Below are positions 56,962 to 64,000 of a stretch of 64,000 nucleotides of DNA, piece after piece. Source of the stretch: Ruegeria sp. Alg231-54 (GTDB lineage Bacteria; Pseudomonadota; Alphaproteobacteria; Rhodobacterales; Rhodobacteraceae). Numbering within the stretch: the first letter of the stretch is position 1; every line of letters starts with the position of its first letter. The stretch covers positions 186,001 to 250,000 of the forward strand of contig NZ_FREZ01000002.1 of assembly GCF_900143525.1 (NCBI RefSeq), written 5' to 3'. Both the position numbers and the translations under genes were made by a program. Under the pieces are notes generated by a model. The model had not been told where the DNA came from. It did not search any database and was given only the letters and a program-made list of their open reading frames with translations.

Positions 56962-59900
56962 ATGAACATTGCGCGCGCATCCATTGATCGCCCGATCTAT
57001 ACGTGGCTGATAATACTGATCGCCCTGTTTGGTGGCGTCTGGGGGTTCCTGTCATTGGGACGTCTTGAAGATCCGGCTTTCACCATCAAAAACGCGGTCA
57101 TTGTGACCCAATATCCCGGTGCAACGGCTGAACAGGTGGCGCTGGAGGTATCCGAGCCACTGGAATCCGCTATCCAGCAAATGGGTGAGGTTGATACGAT
57201 CACATCCGTTAACCAGCCTGGTCTTTCGCTGATCGAGGTTGAGATCCAATCGACATATGACGGAACCGAATTACCTGAAATCTGGACCAAGCTGCGCGCT
57301 AAGGTGCGTGACACGGCCCGCAGCCTGCCGTCCGGAGTGCAGGCGCCGCTGGTCAACGACAGGTTCGGCGACGTGTTCGGCCTGTTCTATGCGGTAACGG
57401 CTGATGGGTTTTCAGACGCTGAAAAACACGAACTGTCTACCTACTTGCGGCGCGAATTGCTGACCGTCGAAGGCGTCGCAGACGTAGAAGTAATGGGCCT
57501 GCCGCAAGAGGCGATCTTTGTAGAGCCCGATCTGGCCATCTCGGTGAACCAGAATGTGCCACTGCAGTCCCTCAACGAGGCCATTGCCAATGCGGATTCG
57601 GTGAACGCTTCGGGCTCGGTCCGCTCAGAGAATGACCGCACGACCATCCTGACTGCCGAAGGGTCGGACAGTGTCTCAGCGATTGCGGGATTGTCGGTAG
57701 GCTCGCAAGGGCAGGTGATCAACCTGTTTGATATGTCCGACGTATATCGTGGCCGCCAGACCGACCCCGAGGTGATGATCCGGTTCAACGGGACCGAAGC
57801 TTTCACATTGGGCATTGCGGGTCTGTCCACCGAAAACATTGTCGAGGTCGGCAAACGCGCTGATGCAAAATTCGCCGAGCTGGACTCGCAAATCCCGTTT
57901 GGCGTCGAAATCCTGCCGATCTACCAACAGCACGTGGTGGTCGAGCAGGCCTCGAATGACTTTCTGGTAAATCTGGCCATGTCCGTGACCATTGTGGTTA
58001 TCGTACTCGCGGTGTTTATGGGATGGCGCGCGGCGGTTGTTGTCGGCTCAACCCTGTTGTTGACCGTGGTGGGAACGCTGCTGTTCATGTCGATGTTCTC
58101 GATCGAGATGGAGCGGATTTCGCTGGGAGCACTGATCATCGCGATGGGAATGCTGGTGGATAACGCCATCGTTGTGGCTGAGGGCATGCAGATCGCAATG
58201 CTGCGCGGGAAAAACTCGCGCGATGCCGCGGATGAGGCCGCGTCCAAGACGCAAATCCCGTTGTTGGGCGCGACCGTCATCGGGATCATGGCCTTTGCAG
58301 GGATCGGTCTTAGCCCGGATGCGACGGGCGAGTTCCTGTTCTCTCTGTTTGCGGTGATCGGTATTTCACTGCTGCTGAGCTGGGTGCTGGCACTGACGGT
58401 GACACCAATGCTGGGCCACTATTTCTTCAAGCAGGGTGAGGCAGGCGCTGTGGATGCCTATGGCGGGATCATGTTCCGTGTCTACGGCAGCATCCTGCGC
58501 TGGGCGCTCCGGTTTCGCTGGCTGGTTGTTGCCGGTTTGATTAGCGTCACTGTTGCCTGTTTCGCCGGGTTTGGACTGGTCAAACAGCAGTTCTTCCCGG
58601 ATTCGAACACGCCGCTGTTCTTCGTGCACTACAAACTGCCGCAAGGTACGCCCATCGCGCGAACGGCCGAGGATATGGCCGTATTCGAAGAATGGCTGGA
58701 CAAACGCGACGATGTCGTTGCCGTCACCACATTTGTTGGGCAGGGGGCAACCCGGTTTCTGCTGACCTATTCGGCAGAGAAACCGAACCCCAGCTATGGC
58801 CACATGATCATCCGTACCGAAACTCTGGATGACATTCCCGCATTGCAGGCTGATCTAGAGGCGTTTGGCTCGGCTCAATTCCCGGAAGGCGAGTTCCGCA
58901 CCAAGCGTCTGATCTTTGGCCCCGGCGGCGGTGATCCGATCCAGGCCCGGTTCTCGGGCAGTGATCCGGCCGTTCTGCGGCAGCTTGCGGACGAGGCGAT
59001 TCAGCGGATGCGCGGTGCGTCCGAGAACGCTTTGCATGTCTATCAGGACTGGCGTGAGAAAGAACTGGCGGTTCAGCCTATCTATGCGACAGAACGAGCG
59101 CAGACTGCCGGTGTCACCCGTGAAGATATCGCCGGAACGCTGCAATTTTCGACCGATGGTATCAGGGCGGGTGTATTCCGGGAACGCGACCGTTTGATCC
59201 CGATCATCATCCGCCGCCCTGCGGACGGAGATTACTCGATCGTCGATCAGGTCGTGTACTCGGACCAGTCCGAAAAGTTTGTGCCAATCGAACAGATGGT
59301 CGACGGGTTCGAGTACAAATCGCTCAACACGCTGGTTCATCGTCGTGACCGGGTGCTGACCATTACCGTCGGCGCCGAAATTCCGGCGGGTTTGACGGCG
59401 GCTCAGGTCCACTCGGAAGTGCGCGCTGCCATCGAAGAGATGGAACTGCCCGCAGGGTATCGCATGGAGTGGGGCGGCGAGTTCGAAAACGCCGGTGACG
59501 CCAACGAAAGCCTGGGCCGTCAGTTGCCGGTCAGCCTGCTGATCATGGTGCTGATTTCGGTGCTGATTTTTAACGCCATTCGTCAGCCGATTATCATCTG
59601 GTTGCTGGTGCCGATGTCCGTGAATGGCGTAGTCATTGGACTGCTGGGCACGGGTCTGCCGTTCACATTCACGGCGCTGCTGGGTCTGCTCAGCCTGTCG
59701 GGAATGCTGATCAAGAACGGAATTGTTCTGGTCGAGGAAATCGATCTGGTCCGCGAAACCGGCAAAGGCTTGCGCGAGTCGATTATCGAGGCCTCGGTCT
59801 CACGTCTGCGCCCAGTGATGCTGGCCGCGATCACCACTATTCTGGGCATGGCGCCATTGCTGACGGATGCGTTCTTCAAGTCCATGGCGGTAACGATTAT

Positions 59901-60009
59901 GGGCGGCCTGGCCTTCGCGACAATCCTGACGATGGTCGCAGCGCCCGTCTTCTACATGATCTTCTTCGCGCGGGATGAAAAGCGTGAGATGAAAGAAGCC
60001 GCTGCGTAA
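56962..60009 (+). CDS. RND-family efflux pump (AcrB/MexB type)
   Basis: 1015-residue inner-membrane proton/drug antiporter. It has about 12 helices: the first is TWLIILIALFGGVWGFL; FLVNLAMSVTIVVIVLAVFM and helix 4 GALIIAMGMLVDNAIVVAEG carry the proton-relay aspartate-asparagine region (MGMLVDNAIVV). The porter-domain openings are ALEVSEPLESAIQQM and LSLIEVEI. The last helices end PLLTDAFFKSMAVTIMGGLA. Third gene of the operon. Expected to export hydrophobic or cationic compounds; the actual substrate cannot be predicted. Confidence 0.95.
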   Translation: MNIARASIDRPIYTWLIILIALFGGVWGFLSLGRLEDPAFTIKNAVIVTQYPGATAEQVALEVSEPLESAIQQMGEVDTITSVNQPGLSLIEVEIQSTYDGTELPEIWTKLRAKVRDTARSLPSGVQAPLVNDRFGDVFGLFYAVTADGFSDAEKHELSTYLRRELLTVEGVADVEVMGLPQEAIFVEPDLAISVNQNVPLQSLNEAIANADSVNASGSVRSENDRTTILTAEGSDSVSAIAGLSVGSQGQVINLFDMSDVYRGRQTDPEVMIRFNGTEAFTLGIAGLSTENIVEVGKRADAKFAELDSQIPFGVEILPIYQQHVVVEQASNDFLVNLAMSVTIVVIVLAVFMGWRAAVVVGSTLLLTVVGTLLFMSMFSIEMERISLGALIIAMGMLVDNAIVVAEGMQIAMLRGKNSRDAADEAASKTQIPLLGATVIGIMAFAGIGLSPDATGEFLFSLFAVIGISLLLSWVLALTVTPMLGHYFFKQGEAGAVDAYGGIMFRVYGSILRWALRFRWLVVAGLISVTVACFAGFGLVKQQFFPDSNTPLFFVHYKLPQGTPIARTAEDMAVFEEWLDKRDDVVAVTTFVGQGATRFLLTYSAEKPNPSYGHMIIRTETLDDIPALQADLEAFGSAQFPEGEFRTKRLIFGPGGGDPIQARFSGSDPAVLRQLADEAIQRMRGASENALHVYQDWREKELAVQPIYATERAQTAGVTREDIAGTLQFSTDGIRAGVFRERDRLIPIIIRRPADGDYSIVDQVVYSDQSEKFVPIEQMVDGFEYKSLNTLVHRRDRVLTITVGAEIPAGLTAAQVHSEVRAAIEEMELPAGYRMEWGGEFENAGDANESLGRQLPVSLLIMVLISVLIFNAIRQPIIIWLLVPMSVNGVVIGLLGTGLPFTFTALLGLLSLSGMLIKNGIVLVEEIDLVRETGKGLRESIIEASVSRLRPVMLAAITTILGMAPLLTDAFFKSMAVTIMGGLAFATILTMVAAPVFYMIFFARDEKREMKEAAA

Positions 60010-60014
60010 GATGT

Positions 60015-60041
60015 CCCGGGCGGCGATTTCAGTCGCCCGGG
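60015..60041 (+). terminator. Terminator-like hairpin after the RND pump gene
   Basis: CCCGGGCG (60015-60022) pairs with CGCCCGGG (60034-60041), a strong 8-bp GC stem 6 bases after the stop. There is no T tract (TCCCTTG follows), so its role is likely but unproven. Confidence 0.5.
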
Positions 60042-60069
60042 TCCCTTGCTGGGTTGTAGTGATAGAAAA

Positions 60070-60165
60070 TCAGGACAGCTTGTTCCCATCGGGATCACGC
60101 AGATAAGTGACATAAAAATCAGGTGTGAAAAAGTTCGTCGAATCGGTGCCGCAGCCCGCACGTTT
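60070..60165 (-). pseudogene. Remnant of a glyoxalase/VOC-family gene (C-terminus only)
   Basis: Reading the minus strand from 60165 to the TGA at 60072-60070 gives 31 codons in one frame: RAGCGTDSTNFFTPDFYVTY then LRDPDGNKLS. The FYVTYLRDPDGNKL ending is the signature of the last strand of VOC (glyoxalase/bleomycin-resistance) proteins. No start or upstream domain is present, and the frame is preceded directly by the stop of a short lipoprotein ORF. It looks like the tail of a decayed gene. Confidence 0.65.
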
Positions 60166-60240
60166 TTAGATCATCGGGACAAAGGGCACATCACACGCTG
60201 CAAGCGTCATAATTGCGGCGAAAACCATAAACCTGCGCAT
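60166..60240 (-). CDS. Very short lipoprotein (24 residues)
   Basis: ATG at 60240 with AGAAGGA about 9 bases upstream opens a 24-codon ORF: RRFMVFAAIMTLAAC then DVPFVPMI. Residues 4-15 form a hydrophobic signal peptide and LAAC is a lipobox, so Lgt (48 kb) should modify Cys16, leaving a 9-residue lipopeptide. It is preceded by the carB terminator and followed in the same frame by the VOC remnant. Too short for standard gene finders. It may be a regulatory, lysis-like or merely relic product; the function is unknown. Confidence 0.55.
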   Translation of the reverse strand: MRRFMVFAAIMTLAACDVPFVPMI

Positions 60241-60275
60241 TTGTTTTTTTCCTTCTGCTCTATCATAGAAAAGAT

Positions 60276-60308
60276 GCGCGCCCGGCGACATAAGGTCAAC
60301 GGGCGCGC
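60276..60308 (-). terminator. Terminator of carB
   Basis: GCGCGCCCG (60276-60284) and CGGGCGCGC (60300-60308) give a 9-bp stem with a 15-base loop. On the minus strand it lies 34 bases after the carB stop, and TTTT follows at 60272-60269. The stretch 60010-60342 otherwise holds only the hairpin, the VOC remnant and the short lipoprotein. Confidence 0.7.
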
Positions 60309-60342
60309 GAAATGTTCGGTCTTGTAAGCAGGTTAAGGCCGA

Positions 60343-63300
60343 TCAGCCCTGCAGCGATCTAACCTCGACATCACCCTCGGCCTGCGCCTTGATCGCCAGC
60401 GCGGCGGCGTGGCTTGCAGCAGCCGTCGTGTAGTACGGGATCTTGTCATACAGTGCGATGGATCGGATGGCTTTGCTGTCCTCAACCGCTTGAGCACCTT
60501 CGGTGGTGTTCATCAACAGCTGAACCTGGCCGTCTTTCAACATATCGACCACGTCCGGGCGGCCCTCATAGACCTTGTTGACGATCTCACAGGCAACGCC
60601 CTGCTCGGCCAGCCAGCTTTGTGTGCCGCGGGTCGCGACAAGCGAGAAGCCTTGTTCCGTCAGAACTTGAGCGGCTTCAAGCATAGCGGCACCTTTATCG
60701 GCGTCCTTGATCGAGATAAATGCGCGACCCGAGGACGGTAGAACCATGCCTGCGCCCATCTGCGCCTTGAGGAAAGCACGCGGGAAGTCGCGGTCCCAGC
60801 CCATGACCTCGCCAGTGGAACGCATTTCCGGGCCCAGAATGGTGTCAACGCCGGGGAAGCGGGCAAAAGGCAAAACAGCCTCTTTCACCGAGAACCACGG
60901 CATGTCCGGATCGGCCAGCGTCATCTGGTCGGCAATCTTGGTGTCCTGACCTTCCTTATAAGCGGGGCGCATGGGGAAGTTCGACAGTTTCTCACCGGCC
61001 ATGACGCGCGCTGCAATCGAAGCAATTGCGCTGTCGGTCGCCTTGGCCACAAACGGTACTGTCCGCGAGGCGCGCGGGTTCACTTCGATCAGGTAGATCT
61101 CATCGTCTTTGATCGCGAACTGCACATTCATCAGGCCGACAACGTTCAGCGCTTTGGCCAGCTTGAACGTCTGGCCCTTGATCTGATCGATAATCTCTGC
61201 CGATAGCGAGTAGGGCGGCAGCGAACAGGCCGAGTCGCCGGAATGGACGCCCGCCTCTTCGATATGCTGCATGATGCCAGCCACATGCACGTCAGTGCCG
61301 TCGCACAGCGCGTCCACGTCCAGCTCAACTGCACCAGCCAAGTAGCTGTCCAGCAGTACTGGGCTGTCGCCCGAGACGACCACGGCCTCGTTGATGTAGC
61401 GCCTCAGTTGATCCATATCGCGCACTATTTCCATCGCGCGACCACCCAGAACGTAAGAGGGGCGGATCACCAGCGGGAAACCGATCTCTTCAGCAATATC
61501 CAGCGCCTGCGCGTCGGTTGATGCGATGCCGTTTCTGGGCTGTTTCAGGCCCAGATCATTAACCAGCGCCTGAAAGCGTTCACGGTCTTCGGCCAGATCG
61601 ATGGCATCCGGAGTGGTGCCCAGGATCGGAATGCCTTCGGCTTCCAGCGCGTTGGCCAGTTTCAGGGGGGTCTGACCGCCGTACTGAACAATCACGCCGT
61701 GCAGGGTGCCGTTTTCCTGTTCCTTCGTCAGGATTTCCATGACGTGTTCGAAAGTCAGAGGTTCAAAATACAGACGATCCGAGGTGTCGTAGTCGGTCGA
61801 CACGGTCTCGGGGTTGCAGTTGATCATGATGGTTTCATAACCAGCGTCGGTCAGCGCGAAACAGGCGTGGCAGCAGCAATAGTCAAACTCGATGCCTTGA
61901 CCAATCCGGTTCGGGCCACCGCCAAGGATGACGACTTTCTTGCGGTCAGACGGACGCGCCTCGCATTCTACGTCACCCATCATGGGGGCTTCGTAGGTCG
62001 AGTACATATAGGGCGTCTGCGCCTCGAACTCGGCGGCGCAGGTGTCGATGCGTTTGAACACGGCTGTAACGCCCAGATTGCGGCGCGCCCGGCGGACGTT
62101 GTCTTCGTCACGACCAGTCAGATTTCCCAAACGCGCGTCAGTAAAGCCCAGCATCTTGAGCTTACGGATGCCTTCCTCGGTCACGGGCAGGCCGTCTTTG
62201 CGCACTTGGCGTTCGGCTTCGATGATCTCGCGGATACGGGCAAGGAACCAAGGGTCGAACTTGGTGACGCCAAAGATCTCATCATCGGTCAGCCCGTGGC
62301 GCATTGCTTGAGCAATGGTGCGCAGACGGTCGGGCGTCTGCTGGCTAATCGCCTTGATAACGGCGGCCTTGTCGTCGGCTTCGTCCCAGACGCCTACGTT
62401 CAGGCCGGGGATTTCAATCTCATCAAACCCGGTCAGGTCTGATTCCATTGAAGCCAGCGCCTTTTGCATCGATTCGTGGATCGTGCGGCCGATGGACATC
62501 GCCTCACCCACCGATTTCATCGCGGTGGTCAGGTAGGGCTCGGAGCCGGGGAACTTCTCGAACGCGAATTTTGGGATCTTGGTGACAACATAGTCGATGG
62601 TCGGCTCAAAGCTGGCCGGGGTGACCTTGGTGATGTCGTTGTCCAACTCGTCCAGCGTGTAGCCCACAGCCAGCTTGGCGGCGATCTTGGCAATCGGGAA
62701 ACCGGTTGCCTTTGACGCCAACGCCGAAGACCGCGATACGCGCGGGTTCATCTCGATCACGACCATCCGTCCGTCGACCGGGTTGATCGCCCATTGCACG
62801 TTCGAGCCGCCGGTCTCGACCCCAATCTCGCGCAGCACGGCAATCGAGTGATTGCGCATGACCTGGTATTCTTTGTCGGTCAGCGTCAGGGCCGGGGCAA
62901 CGGTGATCGAGTCACCCGTGTGCACGCCCATTGGGTCGATGTTTTCGATGGAACAGACGATGATGGCGTTGTCGGCGGTGTCGCGCACCACCTCCATCTC
63001 GTATTCTTTCCATCCCAAAAGGCTTTCGTCGATTAGGATCTGGCCCACTGGCGAGGCATCCATGCCGGTGCGACAAATATGGATATAGTCTTCGCGGTTA
63101 TACGCCACGCCGCCGCCTGTGCCGCCCAGCGTAAAGGCGGGGCGGATGATGGCGGGTAAGCCCACATTTTCAAGGGTTTCGAGGGCCAGCGCCACACCGG
63201 CGTCCAGATCTTTCTTGCCGCTTTCGTTCTTGGGGGCAGTCACGATCTCGGCCTTGGGGTTTTCGATGCCCAGCCGGTCCATCGCCTCGCGGAACAAGGC

Positions 63301-63687
63301 GCGGTCTTCGGCCATTTCAATGGCGTCGCGCTTGGCACCGATCATCTCGACGCCAAACTTGTCCAGCACGCCCATCTCTTCCAGCGCGAGCGAGGTGTTC
63401 AGGCCGGTCTGCCCGCCCATGGTGGGCAGCAGCGCGTCGGGGCGTTCTTTTTCAATGATCTTGGCGACAACTTCTGGCGTGATCGGTTCGATATATGTCG
63501 CGTCGGCCAGCCCGGGGTCGGTCATGATCGTGGCGGGGTTTGAGTTCACCAGAATGACCCGGTATCCTTCTTCCCGTAGTGCCTTGCAGGCCTGAGCGCC
63601 GGAATAGTCGAACTCGCAAGCCTGACCAATAACAATGGGGCCCGCCCCGATGATCATGATCGACTGAATGTCGGTTCTTCTCGGCAT
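60343..63687 (-). CDS. carB: Carbamoyl-phosphate synthase large subunit
   Basis: 1114-residue enzyme making carbamoyl phosphate from glutamine-derived ammonia, bicarbonate and two ATP, for arginine and pyrimidine synthesis. Duplicated ATP-grasp halves show [21 protein letters not shown] and [21 protein letters not shown], with substrate loops [18 protein letters not shown] and [16 protein letters not shown]; the allosteric domain carries [14 protein letters not shown]. Length is a little above the usual 1070. The ATG at 63687 has AAGGA 8 bases upstream (an upstream GTG is only 2 bases from it). The small subunit carA is outside the window. Confidence 0.97.
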   Translation of the reverse strand: MPRRTDIQSIMIIGAGPIVIGQACEFDYSGAQACKALREEGYRVILVNSNPATIMTDPGLADATYIEPITPEVVAKIIEKERPDALLPTMGGQTGLNTSLALEEMGVLDKFGVEMIGAKRDAIEMAEDRALFREAMDRLGIENPKAEIVTAPKNESGKKDLDAGVALALETLENVGLPAIIRPAFTLGGTGGGVAYNREDYIHICRTGMDASPVGQILIDESLLGWKEYEMEVVRDTADNAIIVCSIENIDPMGVHTGDSITVAPALTLTDKEYQVMRNHSIAVLREIGVETGGSNVQWAINPVDGRMVVIEMNPRVSRSSALASKATGFPIAKIAAKLAVGYTLDELDNDITKVTPASFEPTIDYVVTKIPKFAFEKFPGSEPYLTTAMKSVGEAMSIGRTIHESMQKALASMESDLTGFDEIEIPGLNVGVWDEADDKAAVIKAISQQTPDRLRTIAQAMRHGLTDDEIFGVTKFDPWFLARIREIIEAERQVRKDGLPVTEEGIRKLKMLGFTDARLGNLTGRDEDNVRRARRNLGVTAVFKRIDTCAAEFEAQTPYMYSTYEAPMMGDVECEARPSDRKKVVILGGGPNRIGQGIEFDYCCCHACFALTDAGYETIMINCNPETVSTDYDTSDRLYFEPLTFEHVMEILTKEQENGTLHGVIVQYGGQTPLKLANALEAEGIPILGTTPDAIDLAEDRERFQALVNDLGLKQPRNGIASTDAQALDIAEEIGFPLVIRPSYVLGGRAMEIVRDMDQLRRYINEAVVVSGDSPVLLDSYLAGAVELDVDALCDGTDVHVAGIMQHIEEAGVHSGDSACSLPPYSLSAEIIDQIKGQTFKLAKALNVVGLMNVQFAIKDDEIYLIEVNPRASRTVPFVAKATDSAIASIAARVMAGEKLSNFPMRPAYKEGQDTKIADQMTLADPDMPWFSVKEAVLPFARFPGVDTILGPEMRSTGEVMGWDRDFPRAFLKAQMGAGMVLPSSGRAFISIKDADKGAAMLEAAQVLTEQGFSLVATRGTQSWLAEQGVACEIVNKVYEGRPDVVDMLKDGQVQLLMNTTEGAQAVEDSKAIRSIALYDKIPYYTTAAASHAAALAIKAQAEGDVEVRSLQG

Positions 63688-63773
63688 GGCCACGTTCCTT
63701 CGATTGTCCGCGATTCAGGGCACCCCCAAGCGCCCAAATTGTCCTGCGTTATAGGGACCGCGCGAAAAGGTGC

Positions 63774-63817
63774 AAGGGGGATCGGAAACAGGGGCGAAAT
63801 TGCCGCTTTCCCCCCTT
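63774..63817 (+). other. Large inverted repeat before pabB
   Basis: AAGGGGGA (63774-63781) and TCCCCCCTT (63809-63817) can pair around an inner GGC-GAAATT-GCC hairpin. It lies in the divergent region between carB and pabB, 41 bases before pabB. A leader structure is possible; no strand-specific evidence exists. Confidence 0.3.
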
Positions 63818-63857
63818 TCCCTTGGCGGCGTATTCTCTATACCGCGCAGCACGGCAA

Positions 63858-64000
63858 ATGAGGATGCAATTGCGTATTCGTTTTGATCAGGGGCCAGCCG
63901 GGTCAGGAACCAGTTTTGACCGGCCAGCCGAGATGATCCGCGCGGACAATGCGGAGGACGTGCCCCAAGCGTTGGAGGCGCTGGACGAGGCGCGCGCGCA
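63858..64000 (+). CDS. pabB: Aminodeoxychorismate synthase component I (partial, 5' end only)
   Basis: Only the first 47 codons are in the window: RIRFDQGPAGSGTSFDRPAE and MIRADNAEDVPQALEALDEA. The opening matches the N-terminal arm of PabB proteins of Rhodobacteraceae, which convert chorismate to 4-amino-4-deoxychorismate for folate synthesis. The start is uncertain: ATG 63858, ATG 63864 or TTG 63870, the last having GAGGA 5 bases upstream. Divergent from carB. The catalytic domain is beyond the right edge. Confidence 0.7.
   Translation, partial: MRMQLRIRFDQGPAGSGTSFDRPAEMIRADNAEDVPQALEALDEARA

Overview
The window reads as a chromosomal segment of an alphaproteobacterium of the family Rhodobacteraceae, most likely the marine Roseobacter group. 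I infer this from family-typical pairings and proteins: an F1 ATPase operon atpHAGDC without the Fo genes and followed by an H-type lectin protein, Hsp20 next to a DUF1150 protein, a DUF2161 nuclease-fold protein, a DUF2125 protein, a Hint-domain protein and a fused ATP sulfurylase/APS kinase. GC content is about 60 percent. I see no rRNA, tRNA, CRISPR array, insertion sequence or prophage, so this is mostly core genome with a few accessory genes. Both edges cut genes: a DUF2125 gene on the left and pabB on the right.

Layout. 0-9 kb: a ChaC-type cyclotransferase, a MotA/ExbB-like plus OmpA/MotB-like envelope motor pair, a YHYH protein, clpA, gloB and a methyltransferase. 9.3-14.9 kb: the F1 ATP synthase operon with a structured leader, then the lectin. 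14.9-25.4 kb: housekeeping genes (rpiB, prs, threonine aldolase, ycgN-like, ribF, a MaoC hydratase, a HAD hydrolase, DUF389, manganese pyrophosphatase, TraB/GumN). 25.4-29.4 kb: DUF2161, a class A beta-lactamase and groESL under a CIRCE element. 29.4-36.6 kb: a DMT exporter, a secreted lipase-like protein coupled to a lone PhnM, the purE/purK operon with an inserted dehydrogenase-like gene, hsp20 with DUF1150, and a PhzF protein. 36.6-42 kb: two convergent glycosyltransferases, sat/cysC, and a membrane-anchored ferredoxin-adenylate cyclase fusion. 42-49 kb: a RES-domain protein, trxB, an Lrp regulator, a Hint protein, a short unannotated-type ORF, and the overlapping lgt-midA-pgeF operon. 49-55 kb: ybjN, proC, csaA, a 2-hydroxyacid dehydrogenase, tdk, a lone phage-like regulator, a HAD hydrolase and a FabH-like synthase. 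55-60 kb: a MarR-controlled RND efflux operon. 60-64 kb: a remnant of a glyoxalase-like gene, a 24-residue lipoprotein ORF, carB and the start of pabB.

Many genes are packed with ATGA/TGATG overlaps (translational coupling), and three convergent pairs share one CTAG tetranucleotide as reciprocal TAG stops. The observations I find most unusual are the envelope motor pair of unknown function, the redox-domain adenylate cyclase, the competing hairpins before atpH, and the two very short ORFs with good ribosome binding sites. All calls are from reading the sequence and its translations; no database search was run.
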